From contig NZ_AP012978.1 in assembly GCF_000801295.1 (NCBI RefSeq), forward strand, positions 1,178,001 to 1,242,000: 64,000 bases of DNA. Direction: 5' to 3'. This document shows positions 10,340-19,979 of this stretch, in pieces. Each line of letters begins with the position of its first letter. The first letter of the stretch is position 1. The position numbers were made by a program, and so were the translations under genes. This DNA comes from an endosymbiont of unidentified scaly snail isolate Monju. GTDB lineage: Bacteria; Pseudomonadota; Gammaproteobacteria; Chromatiales; Chromatiaceae. The notes under the pieces were generated by a model. The model searched no databases, was not told where the DNA came from, and worked only from the letters and a program-made list of their open reading frames with translations.

Positions 10340-10372
10340 GGCGATGTCGCTCGTTTGAATATCGCCACCCGG

Positions 10373-10400
10373 AACGTGCGGTTCGCGAGGACCGCGCGTT
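10373..10400. other. Inverted repeat between dnaK and dnaJ
   Basis: AACGTGCGGT and ACCGCGCGTT form a stem with one G-T/C mismatch position and an eight-base loop, 34 bases after dnaK. A short CGTTTT follows about 5 bases later. It could partly terminate or stabilise the dnaK message and lower dnaJ expression. A TATGAT hexamer at 10422-10427 could be the -10 of a separate dnaJ promoter, but no convincing -35 was seen. Confidence 0.45.
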
Positions 10401-10475
10401 CTGGCGTTTTCGGGCATGCGGTATGATGCGCCGCCCGGTGGACGCGGGCCGGGTCACGAGACAGAGTGAGAATCC

Positions 10476-11618
10476 ATGTCGAAGCGTTGCTATTACGAGG
10501 TCCTGGGCATCCAGCGCAATGCCAGCGAGGCCGAGATCAAGAAGGCCTATCGCCGGCTGGCCATGAAGTATCACCCCGATCGCAACAGCGGCGAGGGCGC
10601 GGCCGAGGCGGAGCTCAAGTTCAAGGAGGTCAAGGAGGCCTACGAGGTCCTCTCCGACTCGCAGAAGCGGGCGGCCTATGACCAGTTCGGCCATGCCGGC
10701 GTGGACGGTGCGGCCGCCGCCGGGGCAGGGGGCTTCGGTGGCGGCGGGGCCAGCTTCAGCGACATCTTTGGCGACGTGTTCGGCGACATCTTCGGTGGCG
10801 GCCGAGGTGGACGCCAGCAGGTCTATCGTGGCGCCGATCTCCGCTACAACCTGGAGCTGAGCCTCGAGGATGCAGTGGCCGGCACCACGGTCAAGATCAA
10901 GGTGCCCACCTGGACCCAGTGCGAGACCTGTGGCGGCAGCGGTGCGCGCAAGGGCAGTGCGCCCAAGACCTGCGGCACCTGTCACGGCGCGGGGCAAGTG
11001 CGTCTGCAGCAGGGCTTCTTCTCGGTACAGCAGACTTGCCCGGCCTGCCACGGTCGCGGGGAGGTCATCGAAGACCCCTGTCCCACCTGTCATGGCCAGG
11101 GCCGGGTGCAGAAGACCAAGACCCTCTCGGTCAAGGTGCCGCCGGGCGTGGATACCGGCGACCGCATCCGCCTGGCGGGCGAGGGCGAGGCCGGCGAGAA
11201 TGGCGGACCGCCCGGTGACCTGTACGTACAGGTGCACGTGCGCGAGCATCCCATCTTTACCCGGGACGACGCCAACCTGTACTGCGAGATGCCCATCCCC
11301 TTCACCCGTGCGGCGCTCGGCGGCGAGGTCGAGGTGCCCACCCTCGATGGCAAGGTCAAGCTCAAGATTCCCGAGGGCACTCAGACCGGGCGCATGTTCC
11401 GCTTGCGTGGCAAGGGGGTGAAGCCGGTGCGTGGCGGCCCGCAGGGCGATCTCATCGTCCGTGTCGTGGTCGAGACCCCGGTCAAGCTCACCGCCGAGCA
11501 GCGCCGGCTGATCGAGGAACTCGACCAGTCGCTCACCGGTGGTGGCAGCAAGCACAGTCCCAACGCCCACGGCTGGCTGGACAAGGTGAAAGGATTCCTG
11601 AAGGACGTGGGACTGTAG
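10476..11618 (+). CDS. dnaJ: Co-chaperone DnaJ (Hsp40)
   Basis: DnaJ delivers substrates to DnaK and stimulates its ATPase. At 380 residues it is a full-length type I J-protein. The J domain is residues 1-70 with HPD at 33-35, followed by a Gly/Phe-rich linker with three FGD-type repeats (about 75-115). Four zinc-binding CxxCxGxG repeats (about 150-215: [32 protein letters not shown]) precede the C-terminal substrate domains. It is the last gene of the chaperone cluster; no U-tract terminator follows, but a repeat element does. Confidence 0.98.
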   Translation: MSKRCYYEVLGIQRNASEAEIKKAYRRLAMKYHPDRNSGEGAAEAELKFKEVKEAYEVLSDSQKRAAYDQFGHAGVDGAAAAGAGGFGGGGASFSDIFGDVFGDIFGGGRGGRQQVYRGADLRYNLELSLEDAVAGTTVKIKVPTWTQCETCGGSGARKGSAPKTCGTCHGAGQVRLQQGFFSVQQTCPACHGRGEVIEDPCPTCHGQGRVQKTKTLSVKVPPGVDTGDRIRLAGEGEAGENGGPPGDLYVQVHVREHPIFTRDDANLYCEMPIPFTRAALGGEVEVPTLDGKVKLKIPEGTQTGRMFRLRGKGVKPVRGGPQGDLIVRVVVETPVKLTAEQRRLIEELDQSLTGGGSKHSPNAHGWLDKVKGFLKDVGL

Positions 11619-11626
11619 GTTCTGTC

Positions 11627-11902
11627 AACCACAAAGCACACAAAGGCCACGAAGGGGGCGGGGGCGTTTCGCGACCGTGCGAGGGGATGAAACCGCCAAG
11701 GGCGCAAAGGACGCGAAGGGTTTGAAGGGAAATTTTCTGGTTTGGTTACACTTTGACTGCTTTGTGAACGCTCTGACGAAGTGGCCAAAGAGCGTTCCTT
11801 GCGATGCTTTGCGTGCTTGGCCACCTTGGCGGTTTATCCAAGCGAGGGCGTGCCGAGACGTAATCTCTGAAATCCTTTGTGCGCTTTGTGTTCTTTGTGG
11901 TT
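11627..11902. repeat. 276-bp intergenic element with nested inverted repeats (CACAAAG type)
   Basis: The outer arms are AACCACAAAGCACACAAAGG... at the left end and its near reverse complement, ending CTTTGTGGTT, at 11902. Inside, AAACCGCCAAGGGCGCAAAG (from 11690) pairs imperfectly with a segment ending TTGGCGGTTT at 11835. The whole can fold into a long interrupted cruciform. No ORF with recognisable content is present. CACAAAG-rich palindromes of this kind occur between genes in many proteobacteria, to my memory; whether they are mobile is unclear. A degraded half-copy may lie at 12837-12868. Confidence 0.75.
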
Positions 11903-11929
11903 CATCTGTGGCTTCTCCAATCCATCTAA

Positions 11930-12796
<867 letters not shown>

Positions 12797-12836
12797 ACGG
12801 CGCACTGAAGATGCCTTGCGGCTGAGGCAGGAGTGT

Positions 12837-12868
12837 TTCACCCACAAGGGTCACGCAGTGCATAAGGG
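12837..12868. repeat. Possible degraded half of the CACAAAG repeat
   Basis: The stretch TTTCACCCACAAGGGTCACG followed by CAGTGCATAAGGG resembles the outer arm of the 11627-11902 element with several changes. It lies just after dapB, so dapB is bracketed by repeat sequence. Weak similarity judged by eye. Confidence 0.3.
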
Positions 12869-12882
12869 CCCCGGGGCGGCGG

Positions 12883-13182
12883 TCAGAGCTGCCCGCCCAG
12901 TTCCATCAGTATCCGACCTTCAGGATGATGGCTCGCCGGGCCATCGGGACCGTAGTACCAGGCTATCGCGGCGCGGACCAGGTGACGCTGGCGACGGGGG
13001 ATGGTGGCCGGGCCGTCGTCCGCGGCGAGCTGGCGGGCGGTATCGAGCAGGGTCTCGCGGGCGACCTGGGCGCAGGGCGAGCCGCCGGGTGGATAGGCGG
13101 CTTCCACATAGGTACGCAGGGCCTCGGCCAGCTGCACGGCTTGTTCCGGCGAGCAGTCGAGGGTGACGACCCTTCCCGCCAT
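12883..13182 (-). CDS. Conserved-looking 99-residue protein, function unknown
   Basis: I do not recognise the family. The predicted protein starts MAGRVVTLDCSPEQAVQLAE, is mostly helical, has two cysteines, and ends RILMELGGQL; no signal peptide or membrane segment is visible. Its ATG overlaps the stop of the upstream SDR gene (TGATG), so the two are co-translated and probably act together. The longer reading frame upstream of this ATG is a shadow of the SDR gene. The GC-rich third positions fit a real gene of this genome. Confidence 0.6.
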   Translation of the reverse strand: MAGRVVTLDCSPEQAVQLAEALRTYVEAAYPPGGSPCAQVARETLLDTARQLAADDGPATIPRRQRHLVRAAIAWYYGPDGPASHHPEGRILMELGGQL

Positions 13183-13901
13183 CAACTCTTGCCGTAGACC
13201 GGGATGGCCGCGCCGGTGACGCAGCGCGCGGCGTCGGAAGCGAGAAACAGCACCACATCGGCCAGTGCCTCGGGCGGCACCCACTGGCTGTGATCTGCGT
13301 CGGGCATGGCCTCGCGGTTCTGCGGGGTGTCGATGGTGCCGGGCAGGATGCAGTTGACGGTGATGTCGTCAAACTTCGTCTCGGCGGCGATGGATTTGGT
13401 GAGCGTCTTGACCGCGGCCTTGGAGGCGCAATACGGCCCCATGCGCCCCTTGGCTTGCAGGGCGGCGCGCGCCGATACGTTGATGATCCGTCCCCAGCCG
13501 TTCTCCAGCATGCTGGGCAGCGCGGCGCGGCAGGTGTAGAACACCGAGCGCGCGTTGAGGTTCATCATGAAGTCCCAGTCGCGGTCTTCGGTATCCTGGA
13601 TCAGCGGTCCCATGGTGAAGCCGCCGGCGATGTTGGCGAGGATGTCGATGCGGCCGAAGCGGTCGATCACCGCCTGCAGGGTGGCGCTCACCGATTCGGG
13701 CTTGAGCAGGTCGACCGCGAAGGCCTGCGTCTCGGCGCCGGCAGGCAGTTGCTCGTCGATCACCGCCTGGATCACCGGTTCGCTCAGGTCGAGCAGAGCG
13801 ACGCGCGCGCCGCGTTCGGCAAAGGCGCGTGCCACCGCGCGTCCCAGGTTGCCGGCGGCGCCGGTGACGACCGCTACCTTGTTGTCGAATTCGCTGGACA
13901 T
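13182..13901 (-). CDS. Short-chain dehydrogenase/reductase
   Basis: A 239-residue cytosolic NAD(P)H-dependent oxidoreductase of the classical SDR family. The cofactor motif is TGAAGNLG (about residues 14-21), NIAGG corresponds to NNAG, the catalytic Ser is in INVSARAA, and YCASK is the YxxxK pair. The C-terminus VTGAAIPVYGKS is typical. Substrate is unknown; the general layout resembles 3-oxoacyl-ACP or polyol dehydrogenases. ATG 13901 was chosen for its AGAGGAA Shine-Dalgarno and the family-typical start. It is coupled to the small unknown gene downstream. Confidence 0.88.
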   Translation of the reverse strand: MSSEFDNKVAVVTGAAGNLGRAVARAFAERGARVALLDLSEPVIQAVIDEQLPAGAETQAFAVDLLKPESVSATLQAVIDRFGRIDILANIAGGFTMGPLIQDTEDRDWDFMMNLNARSVFYTCRAALPSMLENGWGRIINVSARAALQAKGRMGPYCASKAAVKTLTKSIAAETKFDDITVNCILPGTIDTPQNREAMPDADHSQWVPPEALADVVLFLASDAARCVTGAAIPVYGKS

Positions 13902-13967
13902 GGGGTTCCTCTCTGGCACGTTGTCTGCTTGTGGTTCTTCGATTCCATCAGCATAGCAGGACAGGAG

Positions 13968-14767
13968 ATGACGACAGTGCCGCAATTGCCGGGTATGAAA
14001 CAGGGTTTCGAGCGGCTGTTCGAGGCCCCCCCGGCAGCGACGCCGGAGGGAGAGGCGTTCGGTGCAGAGCTGAAACGCTTGTTCGCCGATGACAAGCTGG
14101 AGATCGAGGAGCTGCCGCCCGAATTGCAGGCGCTGCTGCGCCAGTGGCTGGCCGGTGGGGCCGAGCTGCCGCTGCCGCTCGCCGGAGGCGGCCAGGTATT
14201 GCCGTCGGGGGTGGCGGGGGAGGGGCAGTCATCTGCCGCGTCGTTCGCCACGATCGGCAATCTGCTCTCGCAGCGGTCGGCCGGTGGTTCGGGTGATGCC
14301 CTGTCGGCAGCGATGGCTGCCGCGCTCGAATCGGTCGATTCCGAGGTCTCCGGATTCGATGATCTCCTGGCCCTGGCCGACAACGCCCGTCAGGCCCTGG
14401 TGGACGCGAGCGCGGCCGGCGAGGCGCTGGCCAGCGCCGCCGGCGCGCGCCCTGCCGGCCCGCGAATTGCTGGCGATGCCCCTGCCGCAGCCGGTGGGCA
14501 GTCCGCCCTGGGGAGGGGCCCTGGGCGAGCGCCTGCAATGGATGGTCAAGGGTGATGTGCAGCAGGTGGAACTGAAGATCTCACCGCCCAACCTGGGGCC
14601 GCTGGAGGTGCGTCTGACCATCAACAACGACAAGGCCAGCGTGAGCTTCGTGTCGCATCACGCCCTGGTGCGCGACGCCGGCAGGCGATGCCCTGGATGA
14701 AGGCGTGATCGGCGAGCAGCAGGCTGGCGCCCTTGTCGGGAAGGGACTACTGGATCTGTTCGCCTGA
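13968..14767 (+). pseudogene. fliK: Decayed flagellar hook-length control protein FliK
   Basis: The C-terminal FliK region is recognisable: ALGERLQWMVKG, VELKISPPNLGPLEVRLTIN and VSFVSHHALVRDA. The gene is spread over three frames. The N-terminal part from ATG 13968 (Ala/Gly/Leu-rich, low complexity) shifts frame near 14440-14460. The conserved part is then interrupted near 14680, and the tail GVIGEQQAGALVGKGLLDLF reads in the third frame to the stop at 14767; residues between VRDA and the tail are missing. No other flagellar gene lies in the window, so it is an orphan remnant. Divergent from the SDR gene. Confidence 0.8.
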
Positions 14768-14840
14768 GTCCGGCGACCCGGTTCAATCCACGACCGCCTC
14801 GCTGCTATGATGTGCGCGTTACCTGAGGAGGGGGATACGC

Positions 14841-15131
14841 GTGCGCAGCCTGATCAAACTCATTGTCGCCGTCCTGTTGATGGTGCTTGGAGCAGCCTTC
14901 GCCATCGTCAACGAGCAGCCGGTGGAGCTGGATCTCTACTTCGTGGCTGTGAACATGCCCTTGTCGATGATCCTGTTGCTGGCCATAGGGGGCGGTATCC
15001 TGCTTGGTTCGCTGGCGAGTTTCCTCTATTTCGTGAAGATCCGGAAAGAGAACGCGAACTTGCGGCGCCAGGCGCGCCTGGCCGAGCAGGAGGTGAAGAA
15101 CCTCCGCAGCCTGCCGATCAACGATCACTGA
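14841..15131 (+). CDS. lapA: LapA family inner-membrane protein
   Basis: A 96-residue protein of the LapA (YciS) family, which with LapB controls lipopolysaccharide assembly at the inner membrane. Two membrane segments (about residues 5-24 and 41-64) are followed by a cytosolic coiled coil (KENANLRRQARLAEQEVKNL). The GTG start follows GAGGAGGGG by about 7 bases. It is 7 bases upstream of lapB, the usual pairing, and close to pyrF as in E. coli. Confidence 0.9.
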   Translation: MRSLIKLIVAVLLMVLGAAFAIVNEQPVELDLYFVAVNMPLSMILLLAIGGGILLGSLASFLYFVKIRKENANLRRQARLAEQEVKNLRSLPINDH

Positions 15132-15138
15132 CACTGTC

Positions 15139-16308
15139 ATGCAGGAACTCCTCTGGTTGCTGCTGCCTGTCGCCGCCGCCTCCGGCTGGTGGGCGGCCAC
15201 GCGCAGCCTGCGCAAGAAGCTCGCAGCCGGCCAGCGGCGTCACGATCCCGCCTATTTTCGGGGGTTGAACCATCTGCTCAACGAGGAGCCGGACAAGGCC
15301 ATCGATGTCTTCATCGAGATGCTCGAGGTGGACAGTGATACCGTGGAGACTCACCTGGCGCTGGGCAACCTGTTCCGTCGGCGCGGCGAGGTCGATCGTG
15401 CCATTCGCATCCATCAGAACCTGATCGCGCGTCCGGCGCTCACCACCGAACAGCGAGGCCAGGCGCTGCTGGAGCTGGGCCAGGACTACCTGCGCGCGGG
15501 GCTCTACGACCGTGCCGAGAACCTGTTCAACGAGCTGCGCCAGCACAAGCTGCACCTGCCACATGCCCTGCGCCACCTCCTCACCATCTATCAGCAGGAA
15601 AAGGACTGGGAAGCCTGCCTGCGGATCGCCGACGAGCTTGAACGTCATGCCGACGCCGATCTATCGGTCGAGCGTTCGCAATACTATTGCGAACTGGCCG
15701 GCGAGGCCGAACGCCGGGGACAGCGCAAGCGGGCCGTGGTGCTGTTGCGCAAGGCCCTGGCAGCCGACCGGGGCTGCGTGCGCGCCAGCCACCAACTGGC
15801 CCGCATGGAGCGCGAGTCGGGCAGTGCCGCCGATGCCGTCAAGCTGTATCTCGCCACTGTGGAGCGGGATCCGGACTACCTGCCCGAGGTGATAGAGGAG
15901 ATCGTGCAGACCAATCGCGCACTGGGGCGCCACGATCGTCTGCGCCAGTTCCTCGAGGATATGGCGGCGCGCCACCCCAACCGGGGCGCGGAACTGCACC
16001 TGGTGGACCTGATCCGCGAGACCGAGGGTGAGCAGGCAGCACTCGACTACCTGAACGATTACATCGCGCGTACGCCGTCGCTGCTGGGTCTGATGCGCCT
16101 GCTGGAGCTGCGCTGCGATCGCGCCGGTGGACACAACGACACCCTGCTCGGCCAGGTTCGCGACCAGCTGCGGCGGCTGATGCGCGAGCGCGCCGTCTAC
16201 CAGTGTGGCCGGTGCGGTTTCGAGGCCAAGCAGCTGCACTGGCAGTGTCCGAGTTGTCATGCCTGGGCGACTATCCGGCGCCGTCCGCTGCACGATGCGG
16301 ACGGCTGA
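15139..16308 (+). CDS. lapB: Lipopolysaccharide assembly protein LapB
   Basis: LapB (YciM) is an inner-membrane anchored TPR protein that regulates LPS synthesis through FtsH-mediated turnover of LpxC. It has 389 residues, the family length. A single N-terminal membrane anchor (about residues 3-20) precedes an array of TPR-like repeats (about 45-345), and the C-terminal rubredoxin-like metal-binding domain has CGRCGFEAKQLHWQCPSC with two CxxC pairs. It forms an operon with lapA and precedes pyrF by 24 bases. Confidence 0.95.
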   Translation: MQELLWLLLPVAAASGWWAATRSLRKKLAAGQRRHDPAYFRGLNHLLNEEPDKAIDVFIEMLEVDSDTVETHLALGNLFRRRGEVDRAIRIHQNLIARPALTTEQRGQALLELGQDYLRAGLYDRAENLFNELRQHKLHLPHALRHLLTIYQQEKDWEACLRIADELERHADADLSVERSQYYCELAGEAERRGQRKRAVVLLRKALAADRGCVRASHQLARMERESGSAADAVKLYLATVERDPDYLPEVIEEIVQTNRALGRHDRLRQFLEDMAARHPNRGAELHLVDLIRETEGEQAALDYLNDYIARTPSLLGLMRLLELRCDRAGGHNDTLLGQVRDQLRRLMRERAVYQCGRCGFEAKQLHWQCPSCHAWATIRRRPLHDADG

Positions 16309-16332
16309 TTTCCTGCAATACGAGAATCTGTC

Positions 16333-17043
16333 ATGAGCGAAGTTTTCTCCCCCCGCGTGATCGTGGCCCTGGACTACCCCGCCGAGGCGCCTGCCCTGGC
16401 GCTGATCGACCAGCTGGACCCCGGCATATGCCGGCTGAAGATCGGCAAGGAGATGTTCACCCGCCTGGGACCGGATTTCGTGCGTCGGGTGATCGATCGC
16501 GGCTTCGAGGTATTCCTGGACCTCAAGTACCACGACATCCCCAACACCGTGGCCGCGGCCTGCGAGGCGGCCGCCGACCTGGGCGTGTGGATGCTCAACC
16601 TGCATGCTTCGGGCGGGCGACGCATGATGGAGACGGCCATGGCGCGCCTGGCACAGCGCCACGAACGCCCCCTGCTGGTCGCGGTGACCATCCTCACCAG
16701 CCTGGGAGCCGATGAGCTGGCCGAGATCGGCTTTGTCGGCAGTCCCGAGGAAAATGTGCAGCGGCTGGCCGGCCTGGCCGCGGATTGCGGGCTCGACGGC
16801 GTGGTCTGCTCGCCACGCGAGGCGGCCACCCTGCGTGCGCAGCAGGGCGATGATTTTCTGCTGGTGACCCCGGGGGTGCGTCCGGCGACCGCTTCGCTGG
16901 ACGACCAGACCCGGGTGATGACCCCCGGCGATGCCATCCGCGCCGGCTCCAGTCACCTGGTGGTGGGCAGGCCCATCACGGCGGCAGCCGATCCGCTGGC
17001 TGCGCTCTCGGCCATCGCCGAAGAGGTCGCGGCTGCCGTTTGA
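16333..17043 (+). CDS. pyrF: Orotidine 5'-phosphate decarboxylase
   Basis: Last step of de novo UMP synthesis. The 236-residue TIM-barrel protein carries the signature [11 protein letters not shown] (about residues 61-71) with the catalytic Lys and Asp, an early substrate Asp in VALDYP, and the phosphate-binding end [13 protein letters not shown]. The start follows a weak GAGAA sequence. Its position after lapAB matches E. coli. Confidence 0.97.
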   Translation: MSEVFSPRVIVALDYPAEAPALALIDQLDPGICRLKIGKEMFTRLGPDFVRRVIDRGFEVFLDLKYHDIPNTVAAACEAAADLGVWMLNLHASGGRRMMETAMARLAQRHERPLLVAVTILTSLGADELAEIGFVGSPEENVQRLAGLAADCGLDGVVCSPREAATLRAQQGDDFLLVTPGVRPATASLDDQTRVMTPGDAIRAGSSHLVVGRPITAAADPLAALSAIAEEVAAAV

Positions 17044-17247
17044 GCCAAAAAACCCCGATTTTCTTACCCCGATATAAAAAGAACCTTGGGGCAGAGCGCG
17101 CGCCGGTCTGGTAGCTTTAGGTTCCACTAATGTGTTGATGTAGAATCTGCGCGCCAGAGTCTTGTGTAATCAATATCTTATGGCGACATCCTCACGTTCT
17201 GTATCAGGTCATCTCACTCGAAATCGCAATGCTGGAGGAGCGTCCGC

Positions 17248-18438
17248 ATGATCAATCCCGTTGGCTCTGACGAGCTCAAGCCCCTGTTCGTATACGACGA
17301 CAAGGAACATGAAGCGCTGATGCACGAGGCCGAATCGTTGCCGTCACTGGTCATCAGCTCGCAGGCTGCCGGCAATGCCGTGATGCTGGGCGGTGGCTAT
17401 TTCAGCCCGCTCAAGGGTTACATGAACGTGGCCGACGCCATGGGTGCTGCCGACAAGATGACGCTCACCGACGGCTCCTTCTTCCCGGTGCCGGTGATGT
17501 GCCTGGTCGAGAGCACCGAGGCCATCGGTGACGCCAAGCGCATCGCGCTGCGTGACCCCAACGTCGAAGGCAACCCGGTGCTGGCGGTGATGGACATCGA
17601 GAACATCGAGGAAGTCACCGACGAGCAGATGGCCTTCATGACCGAGAAGGTCTATCGCACCACCGACATGGAGCACCCCGGCGTCAAGGCTTTCAACAGT
17701 CAGGGTCGCATCGCCCTGTCCGGCCCCATCAAGGTGCTGAACTTCAGCTACTTCATTACCGACTTCCCGGACACCTTCCGCACTGCGGTGGAGATCCGCA
17801 ACGAGATCAAAGAGCGCGGCTGGAACAAGGTGGTCGCCTTCCAGACCCGCAACCCCATGCACCTGGCGCACGAGGAGTTGTGCCACATGGCCATGGAACG
17901 GACCGGGGCCGACGGCCTGGTGATCCACATGCTGCTGGGCAAGCTCAAGCCGGGCGACATCCCCGCGCCGGTGCGTGACGCCGCCATCCGCAAGATGGTC
18001 GAGCTGTACTTCCCGCCGAACAGCGTGATGGTCACCGGCTACGGCTTCGATATGCTCTATGCCGGTCCGCGCGAGGCCGTGCTGCACGCCTATTTCCGCC
18101 AGAACATGGGTGCGACGCACTTCATCATCGGCCGTGATCACGCCGGCGTGGGTGACTACTACGGTGCCTTCGACGCCCAGACTATCTTCGACGAGGAAGT
18201 GCCGCCGGGCGCACTGCAGATCGAGATCTTCAAGGCCGACCACACCGCCTGGTCGAAGAAGCTCAACAAAGTGGTGATGATGCGCGAGGCGCCGGACCAC
18301 ACCAAGGAAGACTTCATCCTGCTCTCCGGCACCAAGGTGCGCGAGATGCTGGGTCAGGGCATCGCCCCGCCGCCCGAGTTCTCTCGCCCCGAGGTGGCGC
18401 AGATCCTCATCGACTACTATCAGAGCCTGAACAAGTAA
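17248..18438 (+). CDS. sat: Sulfate adenylyltransferase (ATP sulfurylase, homo-oligomeric Sat type)
   Basis: Interconverts APS plus pyrophosphate with ATP plus sulfate. In sulfur oxidisers this Sat type works towards ATP formation after APS reductase. The protein has 396 residues, without an APS-kinase domain. The PUA-like N-domain is about 1-165; the catalytic domain carries QTRNPMHLAHE (about residues 200-210), GRDHAGVGD and a C-terminal LSGTKVREML. A strong GGAGGAG Shine-Dalgarno lies 8 bases upstream, and a strong terminator follows, so it is probably monocistronic. No aprAB or dsr genes are in view, so its metabolic role is inferred. Confidence 0.93.
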   Translation: MINPVGSDELKPLFVYDDKEHEALMHEAESLPSLVISSQAAGNAVMLGGGYFSPLKGYMNVADAMGAADKMTLTDGSFFPVPVMCLVESTEAIGDAKRIALRDPNVEGNPVLAVMDIENIEEVTDEQMAFMTEKVYRTTDMEHPGVKAFNSQGRIALSGPIKVLNFSYFITDFPDTFRTAVEIRNEIKERGWNKVVAFQTRNPMHLAHEELCHMAMERTGADGLVIHMLLGKLKPGDIPAPVRDAAIRKMVELYFPPNSVMVTGYGFDMLYAGPREAVLHAYFRQNMGATHFIIGRDHAGVGDYYGAFDAQTIFDEEVPPGALQIEIFKADHTAWSKKLNKVVMMREAPDHTKEDFILLSGTKVREMLGQGIAPPPEFSRPEVAQILIDYYQSLNK

Positions 18439-18463
18439 CCGGTCTGACAGCAGTCGCCTGAAG

Positions 18464-18496
18464 GACCCGCTCCGGTGCGCCGGGGCGGGTCTTTTC
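18464..18496 (+). terminator. Intrinsic terminator after sat
   Basis: GACCCGC (18464-18470) pairs with GCGGGTC (18485-18491), with further GC pairing inside the loop, followed by CTTTTC. It lies 26 bases after the sat stop and just before the Nudix gene. Confidence 0.85.
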
Positions 18497-18526
18497 GTAG
18501 GGGCCCGGCTGTGCCATGGTTGGCGC

Positions 18527-19114
18527 ATGGACGAGGAATACCGTTACCAGCCACTCGAAGAAGAGCGCCTCTGTCAGGGCTTCCTGAAGATCCACCGTCA
18601 CCGCCTGCGGCATGCCAGCTTCCGTGGCGGCTGGTGCCCGGAGATCGTGCGCGAACGCATCGAGGACCTCGCGGCGGTCTCGGTGCTGCTCTACGATCCC
18701 GCCGAGGACGCGGTGGTGCTGGTCGAACAATTCCGCGTGGGCTTGATGGGGCAGGTCGAGCCACCCTGGACCCTGGAGACGGTCTCGGGCTTCTGCGACA
18801 AGACGCCCGAGGCGGTGGCGCGGCGCGAGGTGGCCGAGGAGACCGGCTGTGTCCTGCGCGCGCTGTACCCGATCGGTGCCTTCTTTGTCAGCCCCGGCAT
18901 CTCGGTCGAGCGCATACACCTGTTTTTGGGCGAGGTGGACAGTGGCCAGGCCGGCGGCATTCACGGCCTGCCGGAAGAAGGCGAGGAGATCCGCGTGGTA
19001 GTGATGCCGCGCGCGCAGGCACTGGCCGAGTGCTTCGGGCGCATCAACTCCACCAGCGCGCTGATTGCCCTGCAATGGCTGGCGCTGGCGCGGCGTGACG
19101 GCCGCCTCGCGTGA
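18527..19114 (+). CDS. nudF: Nudix hydrolase, probable ADP-ribose pyrophosphatase
   Basis: A 195-residue cytosolic protein resembling NudF/ADP-ribose pyrophosphatase (YrbE-like start KIHRHRLRHASF, EQFRVG, then the Nudix box, then INSTSALIALQWL). The metal-binding core RREVAEETG is intact. The segment before it (GFCDKTPEAVA) appears two residues shorter than the standard G-x5-E-x7-REUxEE spacing and has Pro near the usual Glu, so substrate preference may differ. It is placed 31 bases after the sat terminator. Confidence 0.8.
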   Translation: MDEEYRYQPLEEERLCQGFLKIHRHRLRHASFRGGWCPEIVRERIEDLAAVSVLLYDPAEDAVVLVEQFRVGLMGQVEPPWTLETVSGFCDKTPEAVARREVAEETGCVLRALYPIGAFFVSPGISVERIHLFLGEVDSGQAGGIHGLPEEGEEIRVVVMPRAQALAECFGRINSTSALIALQWLALARRDGRLA

Positions 19115-19117
19115 CCC

Positions 19118-19894
19118 TCAGTCCAGGGCGATGACTCGTGCCCGGATCGTCACCTCGTCGTGTGCACGGGTGTGCGCGGACAGGCCGATGCCCTGCTCGC
19201 GTTCGCTCCCCTGCGTCTCGATGCTGCCGATCGACAGCCATTCGCCGAGGCGGCCACTGGCCACCGTTTCGGCGTCTTGCAGGGCGAAGCGTCCTCCGCT
19301 GGCCTCCCGCTGATCCTGCTGGTATACCTCGAGTGTGACCCTGTCGCCATGCACCCGCGGCAGCACCAGGATGCCGGTGTGCAGGTCCTTGTAACGCACG
19401 CTCAGGCGTTCTTCGGTCTGGTTGCCGTAGCGGTGCTGTTCGACCGTGTAGATCGGCACCGAGCGGCCGATGCGGATCAACGCGGGGCGCCCGTCCAGGG
19501 TGCGCACCCGTTGCAGGCGCTCGCCGTCCTGCCGAGTATGGCCTTCCATGAAGCGGAGGCGTGCCCGGCCATCGTGGGTATGCAGATCGGCCTCGGTCTT
19601 GCGCTGTCCCCGTTCACGACCGACTTCGACCTCGATCAGCAGGCGACGCAGCGGCTGGTCCAGTTCGCCGATCAGCCAGCGGATCTCGTCCAGGCGCTCG
19701 GCCGGGGCGCGTACGATCAGGCGATCACCCCAGGCCGAGACGCCGCCGTCCTTGCCCAGTACTTCCCGAAGCTGGGGTACCAGGTCGGCGGCCGGGCGGT
19801 GGCGGACGGTGAACAGCGCCGTCTCGGTGGCAGCGAAGACGAGCTGGGAGCCGAGCAGCAGGCAGGTGATCAGCAGGCGGATGCGTGACATCAT
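19118..19894 (-). CDS. Periplasmic protein with a secretin-type short N-domain, function unknown
   Basis: The 258-residue product has a signal peptide (about residues 1-21, IRLLITCLLLGSQLVFA). Residues about 25-85 resemble the N1/NolW-type repeat of secretins (FTVRHRPAADLVPQLREVLG ... VRAPAERLDEIRWLIGELD). The remainder is beta-rich and ends in VTIRARVIALD; no secretin pore domain follows, so it is not a channel. Similar stand-alone proteins are seen in gammaproteobacteria but have no assigned role that I know of. It converges with the Nudix gene 3 bases away. A second ATG lies at 19891. Confidence 0.7.
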   Translation of the reverse strand: MMSRIRLLITCLLLGSQLVFAATETALFTVRHRPAADLVPQLREVLGKDGGVSAWGDRLIVRAPAERLDEIRWLIGELDQPLRRLLIEVEVGRERGQRKTEADLHTHDGRARLRFMEGHTRQDGERLQRVRTLDGRPALIRIGRSVPIYTVEQHRYGNQTEERLSVRYKDLHTGILVLPRVHGDRVTLEVYQQDQREASGGRFALQDAETVASGRLGEWLSIGSIETQGSEREQGIGLSAHTRAHDEVTIRARVIALD

Positions 19895-19979
19895 GGTTTC
19901 AGTCTAGCCCGGATATTTCATCCGTCGAGCAGCGCCGGCATCGTGCACCCCCGTTATTCCTCATCTCAGGCGTGAGGGG

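Noticed and set aside
8366-10417. 683-codon minus-strand frame opposite dnaK
   Set aside because: Antisense shadow caused by high GC at third positions; dnaK accounts for the sequence.
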